From Parahaliea maris (lineage in GTDB: Bacteria; Pseudomonadota; Gammaproteobacteria; Pseudomonadales; Halieaceae), in the NCBI RefSeq assembly GCF_008064665.1, contig NZ_VRZA01000006.1, forward strand, positions 1 to 64,000: 64,000 nucleotides of DNA, read 5' to 3'. Position numbers and translations under genes: made by a program. Under the pieces are notes generated by a model. That model had not been told where the DNA came from and made no database searches. It worked only from the letters and a program-made list of their open reading frames with translations. Position 1 is the stretch's first letter; each line of letters opens with the position of its first letter. Shown one piece after another: positions 40,052 through 49,414 of the stretch.

Positions 40052-41312
40052 ACACGGCTCTCGGTTGCGCCAGGTTCGCATCCCCTATGGCCTGGCTGCG
40101 CGCGTCCTCCACCAGGGTGGCGATATTGCTCCCCGTCAGGCTTTCCAGAAAGGCTACCAGCGCTGCTTTTTCTGCCTCCTCCAGGTCCAGTGGTCGAATG
40201 CGTGGATCCTGGCCCTGATGGGGAACACCGCCGGCGTCGTAGTAATCAATCACCGCACGAAGATTCGGTAGCGAGCCGTCGTGCATGTACGGCGGCGTGA
40301 TGGCGACATTGCGCAACGTGGGTACCCGGAACTGCCAGCGCTCGCTGCTCCTGCCAGTGGCTTCGTAACGGCCGAGGTCATTTCCCGGTGGGCGCTCGAA
40401 CTTCACCGTCGGGGTGATTTCGACACCCGGTGCAATGCGCACGGTAGTTGGCTGCAGCCCAATACCCATGCTGCGGGCATAGCCAATACCGGTGTCGTAG
40501 AAGGCGTCATTGGTAAAATGAGCGTGATGCTGCTCAACGCTGTGGCAGTCGCTGCAGCCCAGGCTGCGGAACAGTTCCCAGCCCTGCCGGGCTTGCTCGC
40601 TCAGGGCATTTTCATTGCCGCCAAAGTACCAGCGATCGAAGGGTGAATCGGCTGCAATCAGGCCGCGCTGATAACTCGCCAGCGCCATGCCCACGGTTTC
40701 CATGGTCAGTCCCTGGTCGAAAGCCGCTTCGAACAGGCCTTGGTAGTCCGGCGCGTTGCGCAGGGTGGCCAGCACGAAACCGATACTCGGGTTGGCCATT
40801 TCGTTGGCTTTCAGCAGCGGTTGCCACACCTGGTTTTCCAGTGTGGATTCGCGGCCGTCGTGGAACAGCGCAGCACGGTAGCCGACGTTGAGCAGCGTTG
40901 GAGCATTGCGTCCAATGAAGCGCCCCTCGGCCCCGACCGGAGTTTTCACTTCGTACTGGGTGAAACCCTGTTCAGGAACATGGCACATGGCGCAGGACAG
41001 GGTGCGGTTAAACGACAGGCGGCGGTCGAAGAACAGTTTCCGGCCCAGGTCGATTCGCGCTGGCGTGGCCGGGTTGCGCTCGGGTATGGGCAGGGCGGGA
41101 AGGCCTTTGGGTGGTTCCGCGATATTCGCGAACAATGGCGCTCGGTTTCCGTCGGTAGCCTCAATCGCGCGGGAATTTTCGTAGTTCTGGGCGCTAACCG
41201 TGACGGCTGGGGTTAGCACGCACCAGGCGCAAAGCCGGCTTGCGAACAGGCTGATCTTGGCTAAGCTTCGTCCTGCATAATAAAACTTATTATAGGAGGT
41301 TCTCATGAACAT
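40023..41312 (-). CDS. Periplasmic di-heme cytochrome c peroxidase / MauG-like protein
   Basis: 429 residues. After an N-terminal signal-like region (cleavage probably after VSA, near residue 41) there are two c-type heme sites, CAMCH and CSDCH, in the usual two-domain CCP/MauG layout, with NAPTLLNVGYRAALFHDGRE and RVPTLRNVAITPPYMHDGSL between and after them. Next to mtoX and a SCO protein this is probably the MauG-like partner reported in methanethiol oxidase clusters, where it may help mature the enzyme. The start (ATG 41312 or 41306) overlaps the start of the divergent mtoX, which is unusual. CTG or other starts inside the signal cannot be excluded. Confidence 0.85.
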   Translation of the reverse strand: MFMRTSYNKFYYAGRSLAKISLFASRLCAWCVLTPAVTVSAQNYENSRAIEATDGNRAPLFANIAEPPKGLPALPIPERNPATPARIDLGRKLFFDRRLSFNRTLSCAMCHVPEQGFTQYEVKTPVGAEGRFIGRNAPTLLNVGYRAALFHDGRESTLENQVWQPLLKANEMANPSIGFVLATLRNAPDYQGLFEAAFDQGLTMETVGMALASYQRGLIAADSPFDRWYFGGNENALSEQARQGWELFRSLGCSDCHSVEQHHAHFTNDAFYDTGIGYARSMGIGLQPTTVRIAPGVEITPTVKFERPPGNDLGRYEATGRSSERWQFRVPTLRNVAITPPYMHDGSLPNLRAVIDYYDAGGVPHQGQDPRIRPLDLEEAEKAALVAFLESLTGSNIATLVEDARSQAIGDANLAQPRAVFSDRGAASL

Positions 41313-42633
41313 CCTGCGCTCGCTTGTTGTTCTCGCTGTTACCGGTTTGCTGTCAGTAGCAAGTTACGCCGACGAAACCTGCATGTCACCCTATATGGCC
41401 AAGATCCAGGGCCAGGAGGACTTCGTCTATGTCTGGACCCTTGGGGTGCCAGGGGTGGGCGACGAACAGGACAAACTGGTTACGGTAGACGTCAATCCAG
41501 AGTCCGCCAATTACGGCAAGGTGATCGCCAGCCTGTCGGTGGGGGGGCGCAACGAAGCCCATCACACCGGGCTAACTGATGACCGCCGCTACCTCTGGGC
41601 CTCGGGTCTCGACACCAGCAAGATCTTTATCTTCGACGTGCATACGGATCCCGCAAAACCCAGCCTGCACAAAACCATTACCGACTTCGTCGCCAAAAGT
41701 GGCGGTGTTGTCGGCCCCCATACCAACTATGCCCTGCCCGGGCGCATGATGCTGACGGGGCTCTCCAACAATCGCGACCACGGCGGTCGCACTGCGCTGG
41801 TGGAGTACACCAATGCGGGTGAGTACGTGGCAACACACTGGATGCCGACAGGCGACAACCTGCAAGGTGCAGAGAAGTCCGGCCAGTATGCCGATGGCTA
41901 CGGCTACGATGTCCGGGTATTGCCCCGCAAGAACCTCATGTTGACCTCGTCCTTTACCGGGTGGAACAACTACATGATGAATATGGGCGCCATGATGGCG
42001 GACCCGGAAGCCATGAAGGCCTTTGGCAACACCATGGTGGTGTGGGACATGCACGCTCGCCAGCCGCGCAAGATACTGGATGTGCCGGGCTCGCCGCTGG
42101 AGATTCGCTGCGCCTGGAGCCCCGAGCACGATTACTGCTTCACCTCCACCGCCCTGACCTCGAAGGTGTGGCTGGTCTACCTGGACGAGGAGGGGCAGTG
42201 GCAGGCCAAGGCTGTGGGAGATATTGGCGATGCGGCCAAAATCCCGCTGCCGGTGGATATTTCCATCGCCAACGACGATACGCGGCTGTGGGTCAACACC
42301 TGGAACGACGGCATGACCCGGTTGTTCGATATCAGTGATCCCCATAACGCCCGGCAGATTTACGAGAAGAAAATCGGCACGCAAGTGAACATGGTCAGCC
42401 AGAGTTGGGACGGCAAGCGGGTGTACTACACCTCCTCGCTGTTGGCCAACTGGGACAAGACCGAGCCGGCCGGCCCTGATCTCCAGTACATCAAGGTGTA
42501 CGACTGGGATGGCAAGGCGCTGCAGCCCGCGTTTGCCATCGACTTCCTCGCCGAGAAGCTGGGCGCGCCACACCAGATGCGCTTTGGCGCCCACTCCCTG
42601 TACGGCAGCAAGGCAGACATCGCCAGCCGATGA
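41305..42633 (+). CDS. mtoX: Methanethiol oxidase, SBP56 family (MtoX)
   Basis: 442 residues with a signal peptide (cleavage near SYA-D, residue 23), so periplasmic. The body is the selenium-binding-protein-56 beta-propeller: WTLGVPGVGDEQDKLVTVD, GGRNEAHHTGLTDDRRYLWA, GGVVGPHTNYALPGRMM and APHQMRFGAHSLYGSKADIA. In bacteria this family oxidises methanethiol to formaldehyde, sulfide and H2O2 using copper. Placement between a MauG-like di-heme gene and a SCO1/SenC gene matches the cluster described for Hyphomicrobium. The ribosome site TAGGAGG precedes the ATG. It shares ATGA with the SCO gene. Confidence 0.9.
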   Translation: MNILRSLVVLAVTGLLSVASYADETCMSPYMAKIQGQEDFVYVWTLGVPGVGDEQDKLVTVDVNPESANYGKVIASLSVGGRNEAHHTGLTDDRRYLWASGLDTSKIFIFDVHTDPAKPSLHKTITDFVAKSGGVVGPHTNYALPGRMMLTGLSNNRDHGGRTALVEYTNAGEYVATHWMPTGDNLQGAEKSGQYADGYGYDVRVLPRKNLMLTSSFTGWNNYMMNMGAMMADPEAMKAFGNTMVVWDMHARQPRKILDVPGSPLEIRCAWSPEHDYCFTSTALTSKVWLVYLDEEGQWQAKAVGDIGDAAKIPLPVDISIANDDTRLWVNTWNDGMTRLFDISDPHNARQIYEKKIGTQVNMVSQSWDGKRVYYTSSLLANWDKTEPAGPDLQYIKVYDWDGKALQPAFAIDFLAEKLGAPHQMRFGAHSLYGSKADIASR

Positions 42634-43301
42634 CAAACGTTGGCGCTGCGCTTCTGGGGATGCTGCTGTTGGTTGCTGGAGCGCATGCCAGCACAGGCGC
42701 AACCGTACTGGCGCCGGGCTACGGCCAACTCGCCTTCACTCCTCCCGCCGCGGGCAGTTATTCGCTGCCCGCCCTGGGCGATGCGGTGGATGGACGGGTG
42801 CTCGATCGCGACGCCCGTCAGTGGCACCTGCACGATGTCCTGGACGGCAAACTGGTGCTGATGGGCTTCATTTACACGCATTGCCCCGACGTCAACGGCT
42901 GCCCCCTCGCCAGTTACGTGATGAAGCAGGTGCAGGAGCGCCTGGTGAACGATGCGCAACTGCGGGATCAGGTCCGTTTGATCAGCCTGAGTTTTGACCC
43001 CGACCTGGACACGCCGGAAGCGATGAAGGCCTACTCACGGCACTTCAGGCGCGAGGATTTTGACTGGCGCTTCCTGACCACGAATTCTGAAACCGATTTG
43101 CTGCCAATCCTGCAGGGATATGGCCAGTTCCGACAAAAGGTCTATGACGAGGACGGTAGCTACGCGGGCAGCATGTCCCACCTGCTGCGTGTCTACCTGA
43201 TCGACCGGGACAAGCAAATTCGCAATATTTACAGTGCCGGCTTCCTGCATGCGGATACGGTTGTCAACGACCTGAGAACACTGCTGCTAACCCAGGATTG
43301 A
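42630..43301 (+). CDS. SCO1/SenC-family copper chaperone
   Basis: 223-residue exported or membrane-anchored thioredoxin-fold protein (hydrophobic N-terminus, residues 5-20). The copper motif is THCPDVNGCPLAS, a CX5C rather than the common CX3C spacing, and the third ligand is the His in SMSHLLRVYLID. SLSFDPDLDTPEAMKAY is the typical SCO segment. It is translationally coupled to mtoX, so its likely job is copper delivery to the methanethiol oxidase rather than to a cytochrome oxidase. Confidence 0.87.
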   Translation: MTNVGAALLGMLLLVAGAHASTGATVLAPGYGQLAFTPPAAGSYSLPALGDAVDGRVLDRDARQWHLHDVLDGKLVLMGFIYTHCPDVNGCPLASYVMKQVQERLVNDAQLRDQVRLISLSFDPDLDTPEAMKAYSRHFRREDFDWRFLTTNSETDLLPILQGYGQFRQKVYDEDGSYAGSMSHLLRVYLIDRDKQIRNIYSAGFLHADTVVNDLRTLLLTQD

Positions 43302-43353
43302 CTGACCCTCGGTGGCGGTAACGTCCCCGATTTATCCCTGCGCTACTGAGGCG

Positions 43354-44295
43354 TCAGGAAGATAACTCTACCGGGCGCTGGTTGAACCGTATTTTTGGCT
43401 CCTTGTGCGTCAGCAGCCATTTACGGAAATTGGAAATGGCATACTCGTCGCGCCGGTCCGAGTTGTACACCAGGTAGTAAGCCCCGTCGATCTGGTGTTC
43501 CAGTTCGCAGGCCAGGGCGAGATTCCCTTCGACAATATCCTTTTCCACCAGGTACTTCGGTAGTACAGACACCCCCAGACCGTGTTTGACAGCCTCCAGC
43601 AGCAGGGAAAAGTGCTCGAACTGCCCGCCCTCAATCTGTGAGATCTGCTTGTCGGTCTTGCCCGCCGCCTTGAGCCAGGAACCGGTGGAGGAAATCGGGT
43701 GGTTGTGATGCAGGAAGGGCAGGCCGATGATGCCATCGAGGTCCTTGGCCGCGGGCCTTCTGCCCAGCACCTTTCGTGTCGCCACTGCGACCAGGTTGTC
43801 GTAGCGGAGAAATTCGGCTTCGCAGCCGGGCCAGTTGCCGTGCCCGAACAGGATGGCCGCGTCGCACTTGCGCACGTTGCGCTCGACCGACAGAAAGTCG
43901 GTGTGCAGGTGTACCTTCACGTCCGGGTAGCTGGCGCCGAACTCCCTGAGGCGGGGGACCAGCCAGTGCATCGCAATGGTGGGTTCGGTCACGACCTTCA
44001 GGTCAAAACTGCCACTGACGTGGCCATCCACGGAAACCATGTCGGTGATGTCGGCCAGGCGGCTCAGCAGCACCTTCACCTCGCTGGCGTATTGCTCCCC
44101 GACAGGGGTCAGGCTCAATCGCCCATCCTGCCGGTAGAACAGATTGCGCCCCAGCTGCTGCTCCAGCGCTTTGATCTGCTTGCTGATGGCGCTCTGCGTC
44201 ATGTGCAGGCTCTGGGCTGCATAGGTCATGCTCAGGTGCTGCGCCACAGCATCAAAGCATTGCAAGGTGGTGATTTTGGGGAGATTCCTGCGCAT
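43354..44295 (-). CDS. LysR-family regulator
   Basis: 313 residues. The N-terminal winged helix-turn-helix (SMTYAAQSLHMTQSAISKQI, about residues 21-40) is followed by a linker helix and a LysR substrate domain of GcvA-like character (FDLKVVTEPTIAMHWLVPRL). The ATG at 44295 is chosen because it gives the usual N-terminus (MRRNLPKITTLQCF); an ATG at 44340 would add 15 residues and has its ribosome site too close. It is divergent from a TonB receptor gene across about 130 bases and is its likely regulator. Confidence 0.85.
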   Translation of the reverse strand: MRRNLPKITTLQCFDAVAQHLSMTYAAQSLHMTQSAISKQIKALEQQLGRNLFYRQDGRLSLTPVGEQYASEVKVLLSRLADITDMVSVDGHVSGSFDLKVVTEPTIAMHWLVPRLREFGASYPDVKVHLHTDFLSVERNVRKCDAAILFGHGNWPGCEAEFLRYDNLVAVATRKVLGRRPAAKDLDGIIGLPFLHHNHPISSTGSWLKAAGKTDKQISQIEGGQFEHFSLLLEAVKHGLGVSVLPKYLVEKDIVEGNLALACELEHQIDGAYYLVYNSDRRDEYAISNFRKWLLTHKEPKIRFNQRPVELSS

Positions 44296-44428
44296 GGCAC
44301 CGATCTGGGGGGTATTCCATTTCGGAATAGTGCCCTGCATTTCCTGAAGTGTCTACCGGCCTGGCATGGGGATAGTATCCCTCAAGACACCACAGACTTC
44401 TGGCAGCAACACAGCAGGCAAGGTACCC

Positions 44429-46783
44429 ATGTTCAAACCCAAGGCACTTCACACCGCTATCTGTTCGACATTGATGACGATCCCTTCCGTGGCGCTGTCG
44501 CAATCGCTGATGGAGGAAATCACCGTTACGGCGACCCGCCGGGCGACCAGTGTCCAGGATGTTCCCTACAACATCTCAGCGCTGGATGGTTCCAAACTTG
44601 CCGACGAGGGGATCACTGATTTTTCCAAGATTGCCCGCAGCATCCCCGGCCTCACGCTGTCCGACAGCGGGCGCAGCAAGAATGGCATCAATAACGGCAT
44701 AGTGATGCGTGGCCTCAACGTGTCCGGCTCAGGCAACGAGGACTTTCCCAGCCTGACGGACCCGGTCGTGTCCATCTACCTGAACGAGACACCGCTGTTT
44801 GCCAACCTGGAGCTGCGCGATATGGAGCGCGTCGAAGTGCTGCGGGGCCCCCAGGCGACACTGTACGGTTCGGGTTCCCTGGCGGGTACCATGAAATATA
44901 TTCCCGCCGAGCCGGACATGCAGGCGTTTTCCGGATCGGTCAAGGGCAGGGCTTCTGCCACCGACGAGTCTGATGACTTCAATACCGACCTGGAAGCGAC
45001 CGTCAATATCCCGCTTTCCGACAAGCTGGCCTTCCGTGGAACCATCGCCAACCTGGACAATGCCGGGTATATCGATTCCGACTACATTGAGGAGCTCGAC
45101 AGCAACGGCCAGCCTACCGGCCGGGCGATTTCCAAAGAGGATATCAACGATGAGTCCGTGCAGATGGTGCGGGGCACCCTGCTGTTTACGCCGTCGGACG
45201 CAACCGATATCACCCTCATGTACAACTACCAGAAGGACGACATCGGTGGCTCTTCAGCGACCGCCGCGGGGCTCAAGGGTTACAACTCGGGCACCAAGGT
45301 CCTGGAGGAGTTCGAACGGGAGGTTTCCCTTGGCTCCCTCGTCATCAAGCACGACATGGGCTTCGCGGAACTGACATCGGCCACGTCGTTCACCAGGAAC
45401 GACGCCGACAGCATCCACGACCAGAGCTACAACTACGGCTACTCCGGTTTCTGGAGCTACTATGCCGGCGTGCCGCGCGAAGTGGTCACGGGCGAGAAGC
45501 ACTACCAGGGTACCTCCAAAACGCAGGAACTGCGGCTCGCCTCCAACTCGGAAGGCAGTGTCGACTGGCTGCTTGGCCTGTACTACAACGATGTCGAGCA
45601 CGACGCGCAGAGCTATGACTTTATCGCGGGAGTAGATGAGCTCTACGCCATGGTCAATCCCCAGGCGCCGGACCTGGGCTACAGCAACCTGCTGTCCACC
45701 GAGTTCAAGGACCGGGCCGTCTTTGGCGAAGTCACCTACCACCTGTCGGATATCTGGCAGGTCACCGTAGGTGCACGTTACTTCGACCAGTCCTTCTCCG
45801 CGGCGCAAAGCATCACCCTGCCACCCTGCGGCATCTATTGTGGCGAGGGACCGACAGGCCTGAGTGAGGCCTCCGGCAAGGAGGATTTCACCGACACCCT
45901 GTTCAAGTTCAACACGTCCTACGACATCAACGACGGCAACAAGGTGTACTTCACCGTGGCTGAGGGTTTCCGCCACGGTGGGGCGAACGGTGTCCCGGTG
46001 GATAACCTGTCTACCCCGATTGTCGAAGGTGGCGTATTTGCGGAACACCCGGATTACCTGTTCTTCGATCCCGACAAATCCCTCAACTATGAGGTGGGCT
46101 TCAAGGGCTATCCAAACGATGTCCTGCGTTACTCCGCCGCGCTGTTCTACGTCGACTGGAGCGATCCGATCCTGATTGTACAGACGCCAAACGGTGGCTT
46201 CCCCGTGATGTTCAACGGTGACGAGGCGGAGAGTAAGGGTGTCGAGCTCGAGCTGGGCCTGCGCCTGTCCGAGGCCCTGGAGCTCAACATCGGCTACACC
46301 TATACCGATGCACAGTTGACCAAGGACTTCTTCATTCCCAATGTCAGCGGCGGTGCCGAATCCTCTACCCTGGGTGGCCGGAAGGGCGACAAGCTGCCGG
46401 GTATTCCCAAGCACACGGCCAACGCGTCGCTGACCTACAGCCAGTCGCTGGATATGGGGGCCGACCTGGTCGCCTATCTGGGCGTCTCCTACAAGGATGA
46501 CTTTGTCACAGGGTTCCCTGACCCCTCGTCCCTGGCCCTGAACAGCTACGACGAAATCGACAGCTCACTGCTGGCTGATGCCTACATCGCCCTGGATTTC
46601 TCCAGCTGGCGTGTGTCGCTGTTCGCGGACAACCTGACCAACGCTGACGACATCACCACCAGTGACGGCAACGGTAAGTACATCGGCAGCAAGCCGGGCT
46701 TGCAGTACGACGTCAACCTGGGTGACCAGGAGTATCGAGTGCGCCCTCGTACCGTCGGTATCAGCGCCAGCTATAGTTTCTGA
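44429..46783 (+). CDS. TonB-dependent receptor
   Basis: 784-residue outer-membrane receptor. The signal peptide ends near ALSQ and is directly followed by a TonB box EEITVTATRR. The plug contains VQDVPYNISALDGSKL, LNETPLF and RVEVLRGPQATLYGSGSLAGTMKYI; the barrel ends in SASYSF. The class resembles receptors of marine bacteria and sphingomonads that import organic substrates rather than ferric siderophores, and no Fur box is seen. The ligand is unknown. The flanking LysR gene, the sulfotransferase and the catabolic genes after it suggest the receptor brings in the compound they process. Confidence 0.9.
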   Translation: MFKPKALHTAICSTLMTIPSVALSQSLMEEITVTATRRATSVQDVPYNISALDGSKLADEGITDFSKIARSIPGLTLSDSGRSKNGINNGIVMRGLNVSGSGNEDFPSLTDPVVSIYLNETPLFANLELRDMERVEVLRGPQATLYGSGSLAGTMKYIPAEPDMQAFSGSVKGRASATDESDDFNTDLEATVNIPLSDKLAFRGTIANLDNAGYIDSDYIEELDSNGQPTGRAISKEDINDESVQMVRGTLLFTPSDATDITLMYNYQKDDIGGSSATAAGLKGYNSGTKVLEEFEREVSLGSLVIKHDMGFAELTSATSFTRNDADSIHDQSYNYGYSGFWSYYAGVPREVVTGEKHYQGTSKTQELRLASNSEGSVDWLLGLYYNDVEHDAQSYDFIAGVDELYAMVNPQAPDLGYSNLLSTEFKDRAVFGEVTYHLSDIWQVTVGARYFDQSFSAAQSITLPPCGIYCGEGPTGLSEASGKEDFTDTLFKFNTSYDINDGNKVYFTVAEGFRHGGANGVPVDNLSTPIVEGGVFAEHPDYLFFDPDKSLNYEVGFKGYPNDVLRYSAALFYVDWSDPILIVQTPNGGFPVMFNGDEAESKGVELELGLRLSEALELNIGYTYTDAQLTKDFFIPNVSGGAESSTLGGRKGDKLPGIPKHTANASLTYSQSLDMGADLVAYLGVSYKDDFVTGFPDPSSLALNSYDEIDSSLLADAYIALDFSSWRVSLFADNLTNADDITTSDGNGKYIGSKPGLQYDVNLGDQEYRVRPRTVGISASYSF

Positions 46784-46877
46784 TAACCTGCTCACAACCC
46801 GCCCGGAACAAGGGAACGGCCTGGCCGCCACCTTGCCGGGCACTATCCTTTCACACTGCTTGCACGCCGCGTCCGTT

Positions 46878-48509
46878 ATGACCCAAGACAGCGATACCGA
46901 GAACGCGACCAGTTTCGCCCGGCAGGCCGAGCAGGCGCAGCATCTCCTGGATGCCGGGCAGTTTGACGAGGCGGCGGTGGCCTGCGTCACGCTCGCCAGA
47001 GGCTACCCCGGAGAGGGCATCAGCTGGCATCTGCTGTCGACCGTCAGCCTGGCGTTGCAGCGGTTGCCGATGGCGGTGGACGCGGCTCTGAAAAGCGTCC
47101 AGCTGGATGCGGGCAATGCGCGTTATTTCATGCAACTGGCGCGCTGTTACCTTGTCGCCCAGGAATGGCTGCAGGCGCGAAAGGCGCTGGGCTATGCCGA
47201 GGGCGGCAATATCGGTAATGACGCAGATGCACTGAGTCAGCTCGGTACCCTGTGGTTCGAGGCGAACTGCCTGGATCAGGCGCTGGCCTGTTACAACCGG
47301 GCGCTGGCCCTGGACAGTGCCCACACTGCCGGCCGCTTCAATCGTGCCGCCACGTTGCGTTTCCAGGGTGATGCGCGCCGCGCCGAGGAGGATTATCGCT
47401 ACCTGCTACAGCAGCATCCTGCAGACTTTGAAGCCTGTCATAACCTGCTGCAGCTACGGCGCTTCTCGTGTGATGAGAATGTGCTCCCGCTGATCGACCA
47501 TTGTAGCGATCTCAACAAAGGCCAGTGGCGTGCGCAGGTGCAGCTCGGCTACGCCAGGGGCAAGTACCTGGAGGATGTGGAGGCATTTGAGCAGGCTTTC
47601 GACGCTTACACCCGGGCAGCAGACCTGAAGCGGCAGCATACACCCTACTCGGTGGAGAAGGATCTGGCCTTGATGTCCGGCCTGCCGCGGTTGTTCGAGA
47701 CCGGCCCGCTCGCGGACCTGGTGGCGTCCGGTGGCGACGAAAGCGCGCCACAGCCGATTTTCGTCGTGGGCTTGCCCCGTACCGGCACAACATTGGTGGA
47801 GCGCATCATCGGCAGCCATTCACAGGTGGTCAGCGGGGGTGAGCTCAACAGCCTGCCACTGGCTCTGCTGGAAGCCATGGGCCAGAACTGCTTCGCCGAT
47901 CCTTTCAGGATTTCATTGCCGGACGGTGAATCGATCGGGCCGGAACAACTGCCCGGGATTCGCCAACGCTACCTGCAGTTGAGTCGCGACCGCTTGACTG
48001 GCCCGGCTACTTCTGGCCGCCTGGTGGACAAGCTGCCCTTCAACGCACTTTACGTGGGCTATATCCTGGCGGCCTTCCCCAAGGCCAGTGTGGTCCATGT
48101 CAGCCGGGACCCGATGGATGCAGCGCTGAGCAATTTCAAGATGCTGTTCGCCCACGGTTACGACTATTCCTACAACCTGGACGACCTGGCGGCGTATCTC
48201 GTCGAACACCGCCAGATGATGCAGGCCTGGCAACGCATTTTCCCCGGCAAACTCCATGAGATCCGTTACGAGCAACTGGTCGCCGACCCGCAGGGACACA
48301 TTCAGGGCTTGCTCGACTATTGCGCGCTGCCGGTAGAGCAGGCCTGTTTCGACTTTCATACGAACCCGGAGGCCAGCCAGACAGCCAGTGCCAGCCAGGT
48401 TCGCCAGCCCATTCACCAGCGTTCGGTGGGACATTGGCGCAACTTCGGGGCGCAGCTTGCGTCCCTTGAAAAAAAGTTCGCCGATGCAGGCATGCAACGC
48501 ACACTCTGA
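46878..48509 (+). CDS. TPR-repeat sulfotransferase
   Basis: 543 residues. The N-terminal half (about 1-250) is a set of tetratricopeptide-like helical repeats (AEQAQHLLDAGQFDEAAVAC, LGTLWFEANCLDQALACYNR). The C-terminal half is a PAPS-dependent sulfotransferase domain with the 5'-phosphosulfate loop VVGLPRTGTTLVERII near residue 297 and the 3'-phosphate region VVHVSRDPMDAALSNF. No signal peptide is seen. The ATG at 46878 is the first that yields the TPR start. TPR-sulfotransferase genes next to TonB receptors recur in marine Proteobacteria, and their role is unexplained. Confidence 0.85.
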   Translation: MTQDSDTENATSFARQAEQAQHLLDAGQFDEAAVACVTLARGYPGEGISWHLLSTVSLALQRLPMAVDAALKSVQLDAGNARYFMQLARCYLVAQEWLQARKALGYAEGGNIGNDADALSQLGTLWFEANCLDQALACYNRALALDSAHTAGRFNRAATLRFQGDARRAEEDYRYLLQQHPADFEACHNLLQLRRFSCDENVLPLIDHCSDLNKGQWRAQVQLGYARGKYLEDVEAFEQAFDAYTRAADLKRQHTPYSVEKDLALMSGLPRLFETGPLADLVASGGDESAPQPIFVVGLPRTGTTLVERIIGSHSQVVSGGELNSLPLALLEAMGQNCFADPFRISLPDGESIGPEQLPGIRQRYLQLSRDRLTGPATSGRLVDKLPFNALYVGYILAAFPKASVVHVSRDPMDAALSNFKMLFAHGYDYSYNLDDLAAYLVEHRQMMQAWQRIFPGKLHEIRYEQLVADPQGHIQGLLDYCALPVEQACFDFHTNPEASQTASASQVRQPIHQRSVGHWRNFGAQLASLEKKFADAGMQRTL

Positions 48510-48530
48510 TCAATTGGTGCCAGAATCACT

Positions 48531-49412
48531 ATGACACAACTCAGAATTTTTCAGTCCATGTGGGGTATGGAGTTCGACCGCCCCGATGGCTTCCAGTGGT
48601 CGCTGGAACAGAAATTCAAGATGATTGCCGAGGCGGGGTTTGATGGCGTCAGCTTCGACGTGCCGCACCATAACCGGGACTTTGTGCAACGGGCTCAACC
48701 CTACTTGCAGGAGTACGGACTGCACTGCGTCTTCAATGCCTTTGTCGACAGCTCCGACAGCTATCGCGATATGCTCGAGTGGACTTGCCAGCTGGACGTC
48801 CCGCCGGAGTTCGTTGGGCTGATCGGACAGGTCCAGCCCTGGCACATCCACGAGGTCGCCGGACAGACCCGGGCCTGGCTGGAGCTGGGGTCGGCAGCCG
48901 GTATTCCCACCCACGTGGAAGTGCATCGCAATTGCATGACCAACGACTTCCTGTTCACCCTGCAGCTGATGGAGGCGGTACCCGAGCTGATGATGGTGGC
49001 AGACCTGTCCCATGTCCTGCTCAACCAGGAGTGGTACCTGCCGCTCTCCCCGGAGGCCGGCCAATTGATGAGCCGCTTTCTCCAGCGTACCCAGGCCTTT
49101 CACGGGCGGGTTGGCACCCGTGAACAGGCCCAGGTCTCGCCGGGCTTTCCCCAGCACCGCGGCTGGTTCGAGCTGTTTCAGAGCTGGTGGCTGGAAGGTT
49201 TCCAGCTGTGGCAGCAGCGGCAGGAAGCGGGGGCCGATAGCGCCTGCGTCTTCGTCTGTGAGCTGGGGCCGCCGCCCTATGCGATTACCGACGCCAGCGG
49301 GAGTGAGCTCAGCGATCGCTGGCAGGATGCGGTGCTGTTGAAGCGCACCGCTGAAGACCTGTGGGCCCGCGCGAAGCGGGTACACTCTCTGCCTGAACTA
49401 CAGGAGTCCTGA
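48531..49412 (+). CDS. TIM-barrel sugar-phosphate isomerase/epimerase-like protein
   Basis: 293-residue soluble protein of the AP-endonuclease-2/xylose isomerase-like barrel superfamily, judged from strand-helix periodicity and motifs at strand ends: AEAGFDGVSFDVPHHN, THVEVHRNC, MMVADLSHV, VCELGPPPYAI. Glu and His residues at these positions (for example EVH, ADLSH, CELG) could hold a divalent metal. Specific reaction unknown. It sits between the sulfotransferase and the TPP enzyme with gaps of 21 and 2 bases, so it belongs to the same operon. Confidence 0.7.
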   Translation: MTQLRIFQSMWGMEFDRPDGFQWSLEQKFKMIAEAGFDGVSFDVPHHNRDFVQRAQPYLQEYGLHCVFNAFVDSSDSYRDMLEWTCQLDVPPEFVGLIGQVQPWHIHEVAGQTRAWLELGSAAGIPTHVEVHRNCMTNDFLFTLQLMEAVPELMMVADLSHVLLNQEWYLPLSPEAGQLMSRFLQRTQAFHGRVGTREQAQVSPGFPQHRGWFELFQSWWLEGFQLWQQRQEAGADSACVFVCELGPPPYAITDASGSELSDRWQDAVLLKRTAEDLWARAKRVHSLPELQES

Positions 49413-49414
49413 GC

